In this document: one piece after another, positions 21,480 through 32,822 of the stretch | Layout of the letters: every line of letters begins with the position of its first letter | How positions within the stretch are numbered: the first letter of the stretch is position 1 | Assembly (NCBI RefSeq): GCF_000471905.2 | Contig: NW_006499775.1 | Coordinates: 261,326 to 325,325 of the forward strand | DNA length: 64,000 nucleotides | Source of the DNA: Amborella trichopoda | Taxonomy: Eukaryota > Streptophyta > Magnoliopsida > Amborellales > Amborellaceae | Direction of reading: 5' to 3' | Notes under the pieces: model-generated | Databases searched by the model: none | What the model was told of the DNA's origin: nothing | The model's input: the letters and a program-made list of their open reading frames with translations, nothing else | Program-made: the position numbers and the translations under genes

Positions 21480-21875
21480 GGGAAAAGTTTATATAAGGTT
21501 GCAACCTTAAAATGTAGAATCACGTATGCATCTCAAAAATCTATCAAAAATATTGTTTTATTTTTTAAAAACCCTCTTAATTGATCATCTCGACATCGAG
21601 ATGTATGAAATATGAAAAAAAATAAAAATAAAATTTGAATCCCATAAATAGTACATCTTGCAACACATTATCTAGACAGTCAATTTTCAAGATTTTCATA
21701 TATTTTATAGATCTACTTGATTTTAAGCATTTTTAGAATTTAAAATTTTTTAATTAGATATAAAAATGGATTTTAAGATGATCCTAATAATTTTTTAGAA
21801 CAAAAGTACATGATAAATTTGGAGGTGCGCCTTAATTGGATTGTTTAAGGTTGCAACCTTATAGAAACCGCAACC
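21480..21875 (+). mobile_element. Mutator-like MITE family A, copy 5 (best preserved)
   Basis: 396 bp from GGGAAAAGTTTATATAAGG to CCTTATAGAAACCGCAACC. Perfect 9-bp repeats tatatcaaa flank it (21471-21479, 21876-21884). The terminal inverted repeats extend about 35 bp and include ggttgcaaccttaaa, itself a short palindrome. The interior holds gatcatctcgacatcgagatg. The 9-bp duplication is the hallmark of Mutator-superfamily transposition. No coding capacity. Confidence 0.88.
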
Positions 21876-21884
21876 TATATCAAA

Positions 21885-24400
21885 TGCTTTATGCAATGTT
21901 ATTTTCTTGTGGAAAAGTATGTCCGTTACTATCGCATGAAAGCTCAGCCCAAAATTTCAATTTTGGAAGGATACATTTGGCTTGCCGACCAATAGGCATG
22001 GAGCCAACCTCTCGATGGGCCTTAGGAATAGTTATCCGAATCAAATCAGCTATCGAAAAAGACATATAAAAAAAGAGAAATTATTATCCTATAGGACCTT
22101 TCTCTACCCATATGGGTAGGACTTCAAAATATCACCATTAAATTTAGCACGGATCTATGGAAAAATCAAATCCCACACCCATGTGATAACTTTTTTAAGA
22201 GATCCGTGTCAACTTTAATGTAATCTTTTGGAGTCCTACATACATGGGTGGGGAAGGTTCTATAGGATCATTACCTCCTAAAAAAAACAAGAATAATAAT
22301 CTAAAAGTATGATCTCTTGTTTAAAATGTTGAACCAATCAAAATAGGAAGATATGACCAGCTTAAATAGATTTAATACTGATTTTGACTCCAATTAAATT
22401 ATGTTTTTATTTTAGACTAGATTGAACCAAGTGGTCTAATTCAGTCTTCATAACTATAGCTTAGGTACTGTTCTTTTGCCCCAATTTTGTCACATACTTG
22501 GGCATAAAAAGAGATTATGAAAAAGAATTTGTAAAGAAGATTCAAAAAATAGTTTTAAAAAAAATTATAGTAAATACGAACAGTGCACTGGAAAGAACGA
22601 AACAATATCATTAAGGGGTTAGAATTTTTTGTTTGACCTGGAAGTTTTTAAAATTTTTGTCATCACCAAATGAACAATTTAAGAGAAAAAAAAGAAAGAA
22701 TATCATTAAGAGGTTACAACCTCTTATAAAAAAACATTTAGAGGGTTAAAAGATCTTAATCAATTTTGGAGCGTTTACTTTTTCATTTTATTTCACATGA
22801 GTACCTCTAAAATTATTTTCAAAAATACCAAAGTTATCGTTGTGCTAAGACAACCCTGAACAAGCAGGGACGGTTCAATAATTTGACCTCCCCTAAATAA
22901 GCAAGGGTACTCTTGTTATTTTATTCGAGACTCTTGCTGTGTAAAATCCTACTATTAGGGTCAGGTCAGTCATCGAATTGGCAACTAGACTTGTCTTGTC
23001 GAATTATAAAGAAAAATATTAGTTATTTATCTTTGTTTAACTAATCGAACCAATCAAAATTGACTAGTCAAATTGGTCAAAACACTAGTTTTGAATAAGT
23101 TTTTGCTAAAGCCAATTATTAGTTTAAACCAGACCAGCCAAAGCGTTGGGCGACAATCTAATTAGTTGGACTACATGTTCGGTCTGGTCTTGATTATGTT
23201 CCAAATTATTAAAATACCCCCAATCCATCTTGAAAAGAAGTAATTTTTTTAAGGAGGTAAGTGAATGGTGTGATAATAAAGAGTAAACCTTGTAATATTA
23301 GCTAAGATATTTTGAACCCCTTAATCATTTTGTACAAAGTGGCCCCTTGATTAGCACAAATTTTGATATAAATTTTCTCAAAAGCTATGATACATTTTAA
23401 TATGTTAGATTTCACATCTAATGGTAAAGAAAAATTGTGGCATTCTTGTAATAAAAATGAATGGTCTTATAGTATACAATCCCCCCATAAAAATAGATGG
23501 CTTGTGCCAATCAAATTAGAAAAACCATTTTCAGGATTTTATACTTTGGACAAGACTGGCCAAAAAATCGATTAATGGTCCACTTGGTCGGACTACCAAC
23601 TTGGTCCGAGCTGATAACTATACTTCTTCAACGTTACCAACTCCGAACATGGCTAATTTGAGTATTTTTAGGATAATTTTTAAGGAGGTACTTGAACAGG
23701 ATGAAAAATAAAAATAAACTCCCTAATATCAGTTGAGATATTTTCAACCCCTTCATATGTCTATGACCTCTTAAATGATATCTTCCTAAAAGTTGATTTT
23801 AAAAACTAGCCACGCCATGAAATGGATTCCCTGTGCTAATATTAGTTAAGGAAACTATTTTATGCCAATTTCTTTTAATGGGCTTCTTATTTTAGGGCGA
23901 GATGATGTGAATGCAAGGGGGCGAAACAAATGCCCATTAGGCCCCCAAAATGAGGAGGGTGGAGCAATTTAGTCCATGGTTATCAAGACCGGACTAAACA
24001 GTAATTTGATTGGTTGGACTCTGAATTAGTGTCTTAGCCAATCCGATCCAAATTAAAATCGACTTTGCTTAAATATCAGTCAAAACTAGCGTTTGATTGA
24101 TCCGGTCAGCCCATTTTGACCTATTCGACCAGCCCAAACAAGGTTAGGCAATGTTTTTTTAAAATATATGGTATATTTTTACAATATTATTCATATTCTT
24201 TTATATTTTAAAATCCAATCAAATTGATTCGACAGGTAGTCAGACCAATTTTGACTAGATCAATTCCCTCACTGGGTTGATCCTGATAATAATAACTACG
24301 CCATCTATTAGCTAAGTTGGTTTAACTATAATTTGGGGGTGAAAAGAGTGTCCTTGAGTCCCCAATCTGGGGAGTGCGCTGGAATTTAATTGTGTGTTGA
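21885..24400. other. Intergenic, no gene seen
   Basis: AT-rich. Contains diverged repeat words around ..ccggtc..gattgg..attcgacc (22960-23190, 23560-23640, 23960-24300). The last has inverted ends ggttatca.. and ..tgataataataac, perhaps another short DNA element. 23478-23487 (agtatacaat) resembles an end of MITE family D. Confidence 0.45.
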
Positions 24401-24489
24401 GTAAGTTGGTTGAAGTATGATCAGTTACATAAACTTACATGAAAACATTTTGATGACTATTGATGTTTTTATATCACCTTATCTCAAAA

Positions 24490-24815
24490 TAATAACTTGG
24501 GAAAAATATGATTATAATGATGAAAATGTTTTAAAAAAACGAACTAAGGTAATCATATCAACCAATTTATTAATAAAGTGGTTCCTTAAGAAGATCATTT
24601 TGATTTTCTTATATCATCTTATCTCAAAAATAGTAATAAAGTGGTTACTTAAGAAGATCATTTTGATTTCTTATATCATCTTATCTCAAAAATAGTAACT
24701 TGGAATAAAATATCATTATAATGGTCAAGATGTTTTAAAAAAAGCAACAAAGGTAACTATATCAACCAATTTATTAACAAACTGTTTACTTAAGAAGACC
24801 ATTTCATTCAAGTAC
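24490..24815 (+). repeat. Nested tandem duplication
   Basis: A unit of about 63 bp (gtggttccttaagaag.. at 24579 and gtggttacttaagaag.. at about 24642) lies inside a larger duplication. In the larger one, ataacttggg..atcaaccaatttattaa (24490-24575) recurs as gtaacttgg..atcaaccaatttattaa (about 24705-24777). Confidence 0.7.
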
Positions 24816-25504
24816 CTTAAGTATTTTTTGGAAATGCCTAAAATTCTCTTGATTTAGATTTGAAATAGTCTTGAACAAACAAAGTTATTTGGATAATTTG
24901 ACCAAGAAATACATGGACCAAAATCTTAGTCTACCCCAACTTGTCAAAGATCCCAAACCTACAATAAGATATTTTACAAGAAACACATTCTAAATTTGAA
25001 ATTAGGAACAAGCAGGCGGTAATTTTGTTATTTAGGTTGAGTAACTTAACTCACGCTGAATGACATAAATTGTTTGCTTGTTCTTGGTTCAAAACACAGA
25101 ATGAGATATTTTATTGAAAATATATATTCCGGGTTTAAAAAATAGAAGAAACAAGTGCATTGCATCATTCGGCTTGGGCCACTTAAAAATGAATAAATTA
25201 CCAAAATACTCTTCCTCGCTTCAAGATTCAAAATCTGAATCGAGGATATCTTGAGTAAATTACAAAAACATTTCGTTGTATAAATTTGAATCTCACTTTG
25301 TATGATAGGGTTTCAATTTTGTAGTCTTCTCCAACCTCTCATTATGATCACACTCTTATTTTATAAATGATGGATCGACTGCGGGTTAGACTCTAAAACC
25401 AGCAGGACATGTCTCTATCTTCTTGTTTTCTTTTCTAGGGATATCCTGTTTTTATTTTTTGCATCTCCTTGGAACGTGTGACCGAGGATCCCTTTCCTTT
25501 GGAC

Positions 25505-25866
25505 TATGCCTGACCTCAAAATTTACCGAAAATTGTAGTTCTAGCGTCTGAAAACTTTCAAATACATCATCTCGACCTTGACCATTATGAATCTGAGAAA
25601 AAAAATAAGGATTTCAAGTCTTAAAATTAGTGTTATATTGTAATAGATATATGGGCTGTCCATTTCGCCCTAAAAATAAGTGTTTACGGATCCACAAGAT
25701 CTATACAATTTTTTGAGCTTTCAAGTTTTATAGTTGATGTTGAAAATTGATTCTAAAGCTACAATGGGGACTTTCGAAACCTAAAGTGCTTTTTGGACGA
25801 GGATTCGAAGTGAGGTTTTACTTTATTTTCATAAAACCTGGGCGGCGTTATAGAAACTGCAACCTT
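25505..25866 (+). mobile_element. MITE family A, subfamily B, copy 1
   Basis: Parallels 60083-60461 throughout: cctgacctca, atcatctcgacc, aaaacaagtgtt(t/c)ac-like, ttgaaaattgatt, cgaggattcgaagtgaggttt, cataaaacc. It ends ttatagaaactgcaacc as in family A. Distinct enough from the main group to call a subfamily. Confidence 0.62.
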
Positions 25867-28800
25867 TGATTAATTACTTCCTTTTCTTTAGCTTTGATGA
25901 TTTGACTTTTCCATTTCCACAGCTGAGTCACTCTTTGGATGAGGCTCAAATAACAAAGAAGAAAATGAAGCAGCTTTGTGTTGGTTGTTTGATAACTTGT
26001 AGACAATAAAGAATTATCAATTCGTGAGGGGGACCCATGAGGGAGCCTACAAGAGAAAATGCAGTTTAATAGCAATGAAGAATTGTCAATTCATGAGAAA
26101 CACCACTTAAAGAGAGAGAGAGCTCAAGGACCAACCAAAAAAAAAAAAAAGTACTAAATAAGCTGAAGCTCAAGGACCACACAAAAAACATCAAGTAATG
26201 AACAAGACCATCAAGAATGCAAGTTGGTAGGACCCTGAAAGTACCACTTTCTTCGCCCTAGCTTCCATTGGGTTGGATTATACTTGTGTTCAACATTATT
26301 ATATTGCAGGGATTGCTCTTTCTTATGAATCCCTTGATTATTGCAAATCTTTTATCCTTATTTAATCTAATGGAAGATCAAGAGGTTATCACCGTTCATT
26401 GGAGTGATTGAGGATGGAGGAGAGCCAGGCCCACCATCAGAGTTATGTCTTCCTCTGATGGGTCCCACCATCTCCACCAAGATTTTGCAGGTCAAATGAT
26501 ATCATTTTCAAAATTCACGGGCGATAAAAAGTAAAGTCGCATCTCAAAACCTCACAAATTTTGGGCTAGAAAACCCCTATGGCATATAATTTTATTTACC
26601 TCCTTGATAATGAAATTTGGAGTTCTGGAAATAGTGCAGATCTAATGAATCTGAGAACACTTGAAATGAATGGTACAAATAATGCCTTATGAAATGCAAT
26701 ATTTTTATGGCTTAGAGATCTATTTTTTAAATCTATAATTTTTTTAAGTTGAGATGATTAGCATGTTGTTATTTGGGTTTGGAACATCAATTTACGGCAA
26801 GAATTTATTTTGCAACTTTATGCTGACCATGTCCTCCATTTGTAAACTTTGAATGATAATGTCTTCTCAAAATTTGTATGTACTGTTTGTCCTCTTTTGT
26901 TTTGGGTAAATATGTACTGTTTGTCTCTTCTTTTTTTTGGGGGGTGAATGTGTACTGTTTGTCATTTATGTATGTTATTTAGCCCTTACAAAAAGCTCCA
27001 AATGTCCTGTTTATCAGCTGCAGCAAGAGTGGTAATTTGAGTCCTTGGAAATATGAAACAAACTTGGTGGTCTTAGTAGACCAAATTGTAGATGGGTCGT
27101 GTGGCCAAAACACCATGTTACGGATGCGTTTGACATCAAAACTCTCAAAATCATCTGTATTAATTTCTAACACCAATTTAATTAAAGAAAATTTTGCATT
27201 TGAGTTTAAAACCATGCTCTAAATAAACTCCCCGTCCTGTGCCGTCCACATTTGAAGAACTCAAAATTGCCTTGTTTGAGGGTTTTTGCAAGTTTCCATT
27301 GTCTTGAACACTTGATACATTTGGAGTAGGGGCTGGGTTGAGCACTCACACACCATAGTCATCACGTTGTTGTTTTCATTCTCACCAACACCACCTACGA
27401 ACACTTTTAAAAAACCAAACTCCTAAATTATTTGAGAAACCAGGTAGGGTCCTGTACCGAAAATGATAGTCATGTAAATTCGGCAAGGAAGGGCATCAAA
27501 TCCCCAAGTTTTACGAGAAAGAATTTGAATAGGAATTTTTTTTTTCTTTTTCTTTTTTTTTAATAGTAAATTTTCCTAAGATAATTCAACTTCTTGTTTT
27601 GGACACGGTGTGAAATGTATGTTGTCTTTCTCATTGATTTATTGCATGTGAGGGCCTGAGGGACCACAAACTCTTGCATTCTTTAACGCAACGGCTACGC
27701 CAAAGCATCAATATGTTGCATTTCAACTTAAATGGCACGATGATTTGGGTTTTGTCAATTTTCCCTCTTAAGATTCTCAATCAATTGATTTCCGAGGATG
27801 TAACTTCACTGCTTGATCCTTTTAATAAATTTCGTGAATATTGTCAAAATAAAAAGAATTCTCAATCACTTTTCACAAATGGGATATCATTACCTTGAAT
27901 TTTTCTCCGTTCCATCTGCTTTTCTTTTTGCTTTTCGTAGTTTGTCTCGTGTGATTTTTCTTATGAATGTGTGTCACGGGCTAAGTTTGAAAACCACCAA
28001 ATTCAGAGGCACCTCATTCTTAGAATTTCAAGCAAAACTATTCATAGGGAGTGAACATTGCTTTCATTTATGCGTAAAAAAAGGGACATGTAACTATTGA
28101 TTTGGAGTCTAATGCATAAATGTCGCGTCTATAAGTTTTAGGTTCATCTAGTGATTTGAAAAATGGATAGGTGAACTCGATGGAGCGTTGTAAAAATCGG
28201 TATGGATTGCCATTTTATTGCATGGAAAAAATAGTGAACAGGTGAATAAACATGTGAAAAAAAAAAATGAACCGCCCAAAAACCAGTTTGGATTGGTGAA
28301 TCGATGTTTAACAAAATGTTGCTTTATTACAGCAAATCGCTTGTTTTCTTCTAGGCCCCGATGATTTCCTCATGTTGCCATGATTAGCATGGGATGACCG
28401 ATTCCTCGAATTGACATAATTCGACCTCGAATTGACATAATTCGACCAGGCAATTATGTGCCGACCAAGCATTTTTTTAGATTAGTGGGTCAACCCATCG
28501 TATCCCTTCTAAATTTCCAGTAGTGTTACATGGATACTGATACGTGTCTAGTGCTTTGGGCCAAAAAGGAGGGCGACAATTCCGTAAAAAGTAAATGCAA
28601 AAGTTTCGTTATATAAACTGTACAAATAAAATTAAAACTCTCATGAAAAGAAAAGTACAAAGCACCGGAAAATCATAATATATAAAAGAATTTATGAAGT
28701 TTTAAACAGCATTAAGTAAATTTGTTTTTATTTTTCAAAATAATGCTATTTGTAATAGCTACTAAAAATTAAATTTCCTGAAGCCAAGTAGCAATTGCTG

Positions 28801-28970
28801 GTGACCCTTACTAGTAAATTGCAACTCGATATTAACTTTCTGGACTTTAATGCAACTTTATATCACAATTTTGAGACAGACATCTTGAAGGACACGATAA
28901 GGCAACAATTACATCTGTTAGCGGTACAAGACCCAAGAGAGAGGGAAAAAAAAAGAACAGGTATACTCTG
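25867..28970. other. Intergenic, no gene seen
   Basis: No homology I recognise. Open frames here (for example 26979-27215 and 27674-27898) have no domain signature. 28190-28330 carries gaatcg/accgcccaaaaaccagtttgg words like those of the hAT-like repeats. 26945-26990 and similar stretches repeat tgtactgtttgtc three times. Confidence 0.45.
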
Positions 28971-28971
28971 C

Positions 28972-29292
28972 TCTCGTAGGAGCATACTATACATTTACTC
29001 CCTCACTCAAAACACCTAATTAGGATTTTTTTTTTCTTCTAAATTTTTTATGATCACAGAATAATTAATAGATGATTATTTTTAAAATAAAAATTTAAAA
29101 TTTTGAGTCATTTGACACTTAAAGCATAAGATTTTTCTAACACATAGAGAGCTCCCTTTTAAAATTTTTTTTATTTTTATTTTTCTTACCGATATTTGTT
29201 TGGAGATTGTAAAAATCATATCCCAAAATTTAAGATCTAAACAGTATCCCTAGCATATATTTTGCCCGAGGGAGTAAATCGATAGGAGTGGA
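28972..29292. mobile_element. MITE-like repeat family C, copy 1
   Basis: Begins gtaggagcatactatacatt then tactccctc, and ends gagggagtaaatcgatagg, giving inverted ends around TTTACTCCCTC. The interior is AT-rich and non-coding. A related copy lies at 35330-35680. Confidence 0.58.
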
Positions 29293-29397
29293 AAATCTTT
29301 TAAGAAAAAAACAAAAACTGAAAAAGAGCCAAATTCAAGCAGCCAAGTAAGACAGCTTTTCCAAAAATTTTGTTTTCCCGCAAACCTGTTTTTTATT

Positions 29398-29770
29398 GGG
29401 GTGTGGTTTGTACAAGGCCGACGTCGTAAACAATCAAAGTAAGACGCACCTTGAAATAGAAAGGTGCTATTTCAGTATTGGAAATTTGTGGTGGTATGAA
29501 ACTTTATTTTCATTTTTAATTATAAAAATTAAAATTTAAAAAATAATATCAATCGAGCAAATTTATGAACATTTTATAAACTTGAAACTTGACGATCTAA
29601 AAAAATGCAATACAATATGTACTATTTTCAAGATTTGAAATGATATTTTTTTTCATGTTCATGCATCTTGAGGTTGAGATGACCTATTAGAGGATTTTCG
29701 AATATCGAAATAACCTCTTCTAGTGATTTTTTTTATTGTTTCAGGCATCACCCTTTTATAAACTTTTTCT
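29398..29770 (-). mobile_element. Mutator-like MITE family A, copy 6 (reverse)
   Basis: From ggggtgtggtttgtacaagg to cttttataaactttttc. It contains reverse-oriented family words (tgaggttgagatgacc). Target duplication not clear. Confidence 0.75.
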
Positions 29771-30233
29771 TATTGTAATATAAGAAACGACAATAAAAAT
29801 TTACTAGCGTTTTATTTTCTGGTTAGTAGCGTTTTATTTGCTTATACTTGACGCTTCATACTTGCATAACACGATCTTTGGAGCAAAGCTCTTGGTCTAT
29901 ATAAAAATTTATTTAAATAGTACAGTTCAATCTTCACCAATCGAAATGATTGCCCATTCAAAAAAGCCTTCAAATCGGGTTGATTCGCGACCCATAACCT
30001 CACCTGTCATGATCCATGAAAACCCTTCATAGGCTCAAGGAAACAAAAGATACAATACAATTTGACCCGACCTGTTGCAACTGCGACCAATCTAATTTTG
30101 CTTTGGATCAGATTACTTTAACAGGTTTTCAAGAACCAAGTCAAAGTCTACACGCTACAATAAATGCCAGTAATGGGCGGGCTCTTAGAAACTCAAAGGT
30201 TCAAGTCCTTGAATTTTTTCAACCAAATAGATA

Positions 30234-30400
30234 TGTCTACCACCAAGACGAAGTCTAAGATCTACATGATATTTAATGGGGCAACTTAGCTAGCTGAGAT
30301 GCTCCAAATTATGCGATTGTCTACAACCAAGACGAAGTCTAAGATCTACATGACATTTGATGGGGCAACTTAGCTAGTTGAGATGCTCCAAATTATGGGA
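30234..30400 (+). repeat. 84-bp tandem duplication
   Basis: tgtctaccaccaagacgaag.. (30234) repeats at 30318 with a few substitutions. The second unit runs directly into the family D repeat. Confidence 0.8.
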
Positions 30401-30598
30401 TTGTTTATAAAGAGGTTATTTATCTTTTGTACGTGGATGTCACAATCATTTTTGTCTTATAAGAGTGTCATTGAATAGACACAAAGTTTCAAAATAAATT
30501 TTTCAGACTTCATGACTCATCACAAACCATCCAATTTTACATCTAATTAATGAGAATGATTGTGACCTGATAAATGATATCTCAGTAGACAATCCTCC
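30397..30598. mobile_element. MITE-like repeat family D, copy 1
   Basis: The left end ggattgtttataaagaggtt..gtcacaatcatt is the imperfect inverse of the right end aatgattgtgacc..cagtagacaatcc. The interior includes gagtgtcattgaatagacac, also in the copy at 58340. Confidence 0.65.
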
Positions 30599-31879
30599 AA
30601 ATTATTACTTGTTTCCTTTGAGGAGTGGCTTTGGACCTCTAACTGATACTGAAATTGGTGTTGTTGAATATCTTCTTTGGGGAATTGCTATTCATCAATA
30701 CAAGGTCTTTCGAAAGTACCAAATGCCAAGTTACTCACGAAAGATGTACTGAGTTTTATGAAATATCGAGCCAGGCAATACCAAGTTAGGCTTTGAAATC
30801 ACAATCTGAAATCTGATGACTTACTTGATTACTCTTGGAATACTGATTCCATAAAAGGTGAATTCCAAAATATTTTCTCTGCATATTTCATTGACTTATA
30901 AATTTAAAATTTTAAATATTTAGGATTACATAATTAGGTACGACACCACGTAGAATACATCAGCAGTACTTATTGCTATAATAAAAGACAAGGGGATTTA
31001 ACCATTTTGCAGAACCTAATTTTTAGGCAAGCAAGACTGTAGCTATGCAACAAGGACCCGTGTCAATGTTTAGAAATGGATACCAGTTTCAAAAACACCG
31101 ATTCTTCTTTTTTTTTTTTTTTTTTTATTCTGTAAACATTAAAGAAACTAAATTTAAAAACATTTGTACATAAAAAAGATGGGGTAGGATTTTATGTGAT
31201 CTTAAGTACTTTTGCCGCACGCATACAATTAAAGCTAGTTAGATAAAGTACATATGTGCTTCAAAAGTCTTATATGTTCGTCCCACGCTAATGAAATAGA
31301 AAAGGAAGTTTTATAAGAGGGCAGTAAGACAATTATACTTTACAATACATAATGTTAAGCAGCTAGGAAACAATATACTTGTAGAATTGGTGTAACTTAA
31401 CTGAGAATATTGAGATGGATAAATGGCAAAAAAGAAATGATAGAATTTGAAAATGAATACATCAAAAATAACTTAAATATGACTTCAATAAGTGATAAGA
31501 TGAGAGAAAATAAACTGACAGTCTAGCAATGTCTTTTTCACTCAAAAAGATATAGATGAAAAATGGTGAGAAAAGACTTAGAGACCTATCGTATAATGCA
31601 TGGTCCTTAACAGAAAGGAAGAATGGAACAAGATTCATACAACTAACCCTAAATACTAGGAATAAAGCCCGGATGATGACGACTAAGTACTTTTCCAACT
31701 AGATTTCAACAAAAAAGGTCTAGAATTATCTAATTTCTTAAGCGTCAAGCACAGTTATCATGTCTTTAGAATATCCACACATGCTAAAAACCATATACAC
31801 AAGTTCATCTTGGATACTACAACCAAAATTATATACATGCCCAACTGCTCAACATGTTCACATGTAGATGGAAATAAAA
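30599..31879. other. Intergenic, no gene seen
   Basis: AT-rich with homopolymer T at about 31108-31126. The segment 30610-30790 has short in-frame stretches without recognisable domains. Confidence 0.4.
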
Positions 31880-32112
31880 AATTGTATACAATGAGACTAT
31901 TTACTTTTGATACAAAGAGATCACAATTATTTACAACCATTCGAAGTGAAACCCAATAGTTTATATACGTCACAAAATTCGAAAAAATTACTTTTGAACT
32001 TTGAACTTGATCAATGGAATAAATACATCAATATTATTTCACATCCAATGGTCAAGATTATTTATGACCACCTTGTACCAAAGTTAAATAGTCTCATTGT
32101 ATACTTTTTCTT
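31876..32112. mobile_element. MITE-like repeat family D, copy 2
   Basis: The left end gtatacaatgagactattta pairs with taaatagtctcattgtatac at the right, a perfect 20-bp inverted match. The match then continues imperfectly (ttgataca..gatcacaatta / ttatgaccaccttgtacc). About 235 bp, non-coding. Confidence 0.8.
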
Positions 32113-32822
32113 GAAATAATGTCCATATGCACATTAATGAGAGAGATCTAATTAAGAGATACACATGCACATGATGTGTGCAAGTGGAAATATGGGAAAG
32201 TATTTGTTAGAGCGGGCGGCTTTTCTACCCCTCAAATCTCATCAAAAAGATGAACTTTCAACATCCAAAAACCTGCAAACCGATCATCTTGACCTCGAAA
32301 AAATAAAATTACAAACCATCAATAGGGTTTCGCTGGAACTGCAATTTCCAATGGGGTTGTGAAGCACAATATACCCAATGTAATAGAGCCACAGCCCTGC
32401 CCAAGCTACAGCCATAAAATAGTGACACTTTCATTACACTTCCAAACAAAGGAAAAGAGAAAAAAAAAACATAAAAACAGATAAACATCACCATAATGTA
32501 ACTTTGCAAGAACTTGCACTCAAAACAAGGTGCAGGCACAGACGCCTTAAGGCAGTTCATATCAAAGGTGAACTTCCACATGCAGATGGTTTCTTCATCA
32601 TCATCATAGCCTTTTCCCAATTGCAGATGGCCTCATCTTTACCCTAAAAACTTTGTCCAAAATATTAAGTGGACAAATGCAAAAGTTGGTACTGTTACAC
32701 ATGCAAAGGTTATGGCTTCATGAATGAGACACGTTTAGGTCACCAGTTACCTTAAACAAAAATGCATGCCAATATGTGGTTTAACCTTGAAAATAATACA
32801 TTTCAAGATACAATATCTCAAT
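32113..32822. other. PAS1 3' side, no separate gene
   Basis: Holds the PAS1 3' UTR region on the minus strand. 32218-32340 has words like MITE family A subfamily B (accgatcatcttgacctcg). 32594-32620 has a short RTE-tail-like match (catcatcatagccttttccc). Confidence 0.45.

Noticed and set aside
30195..30215. ggttcaagtcc, possible tRNA or SINE B box
   Set aside because: No A box at the right distance and no stem pairing.
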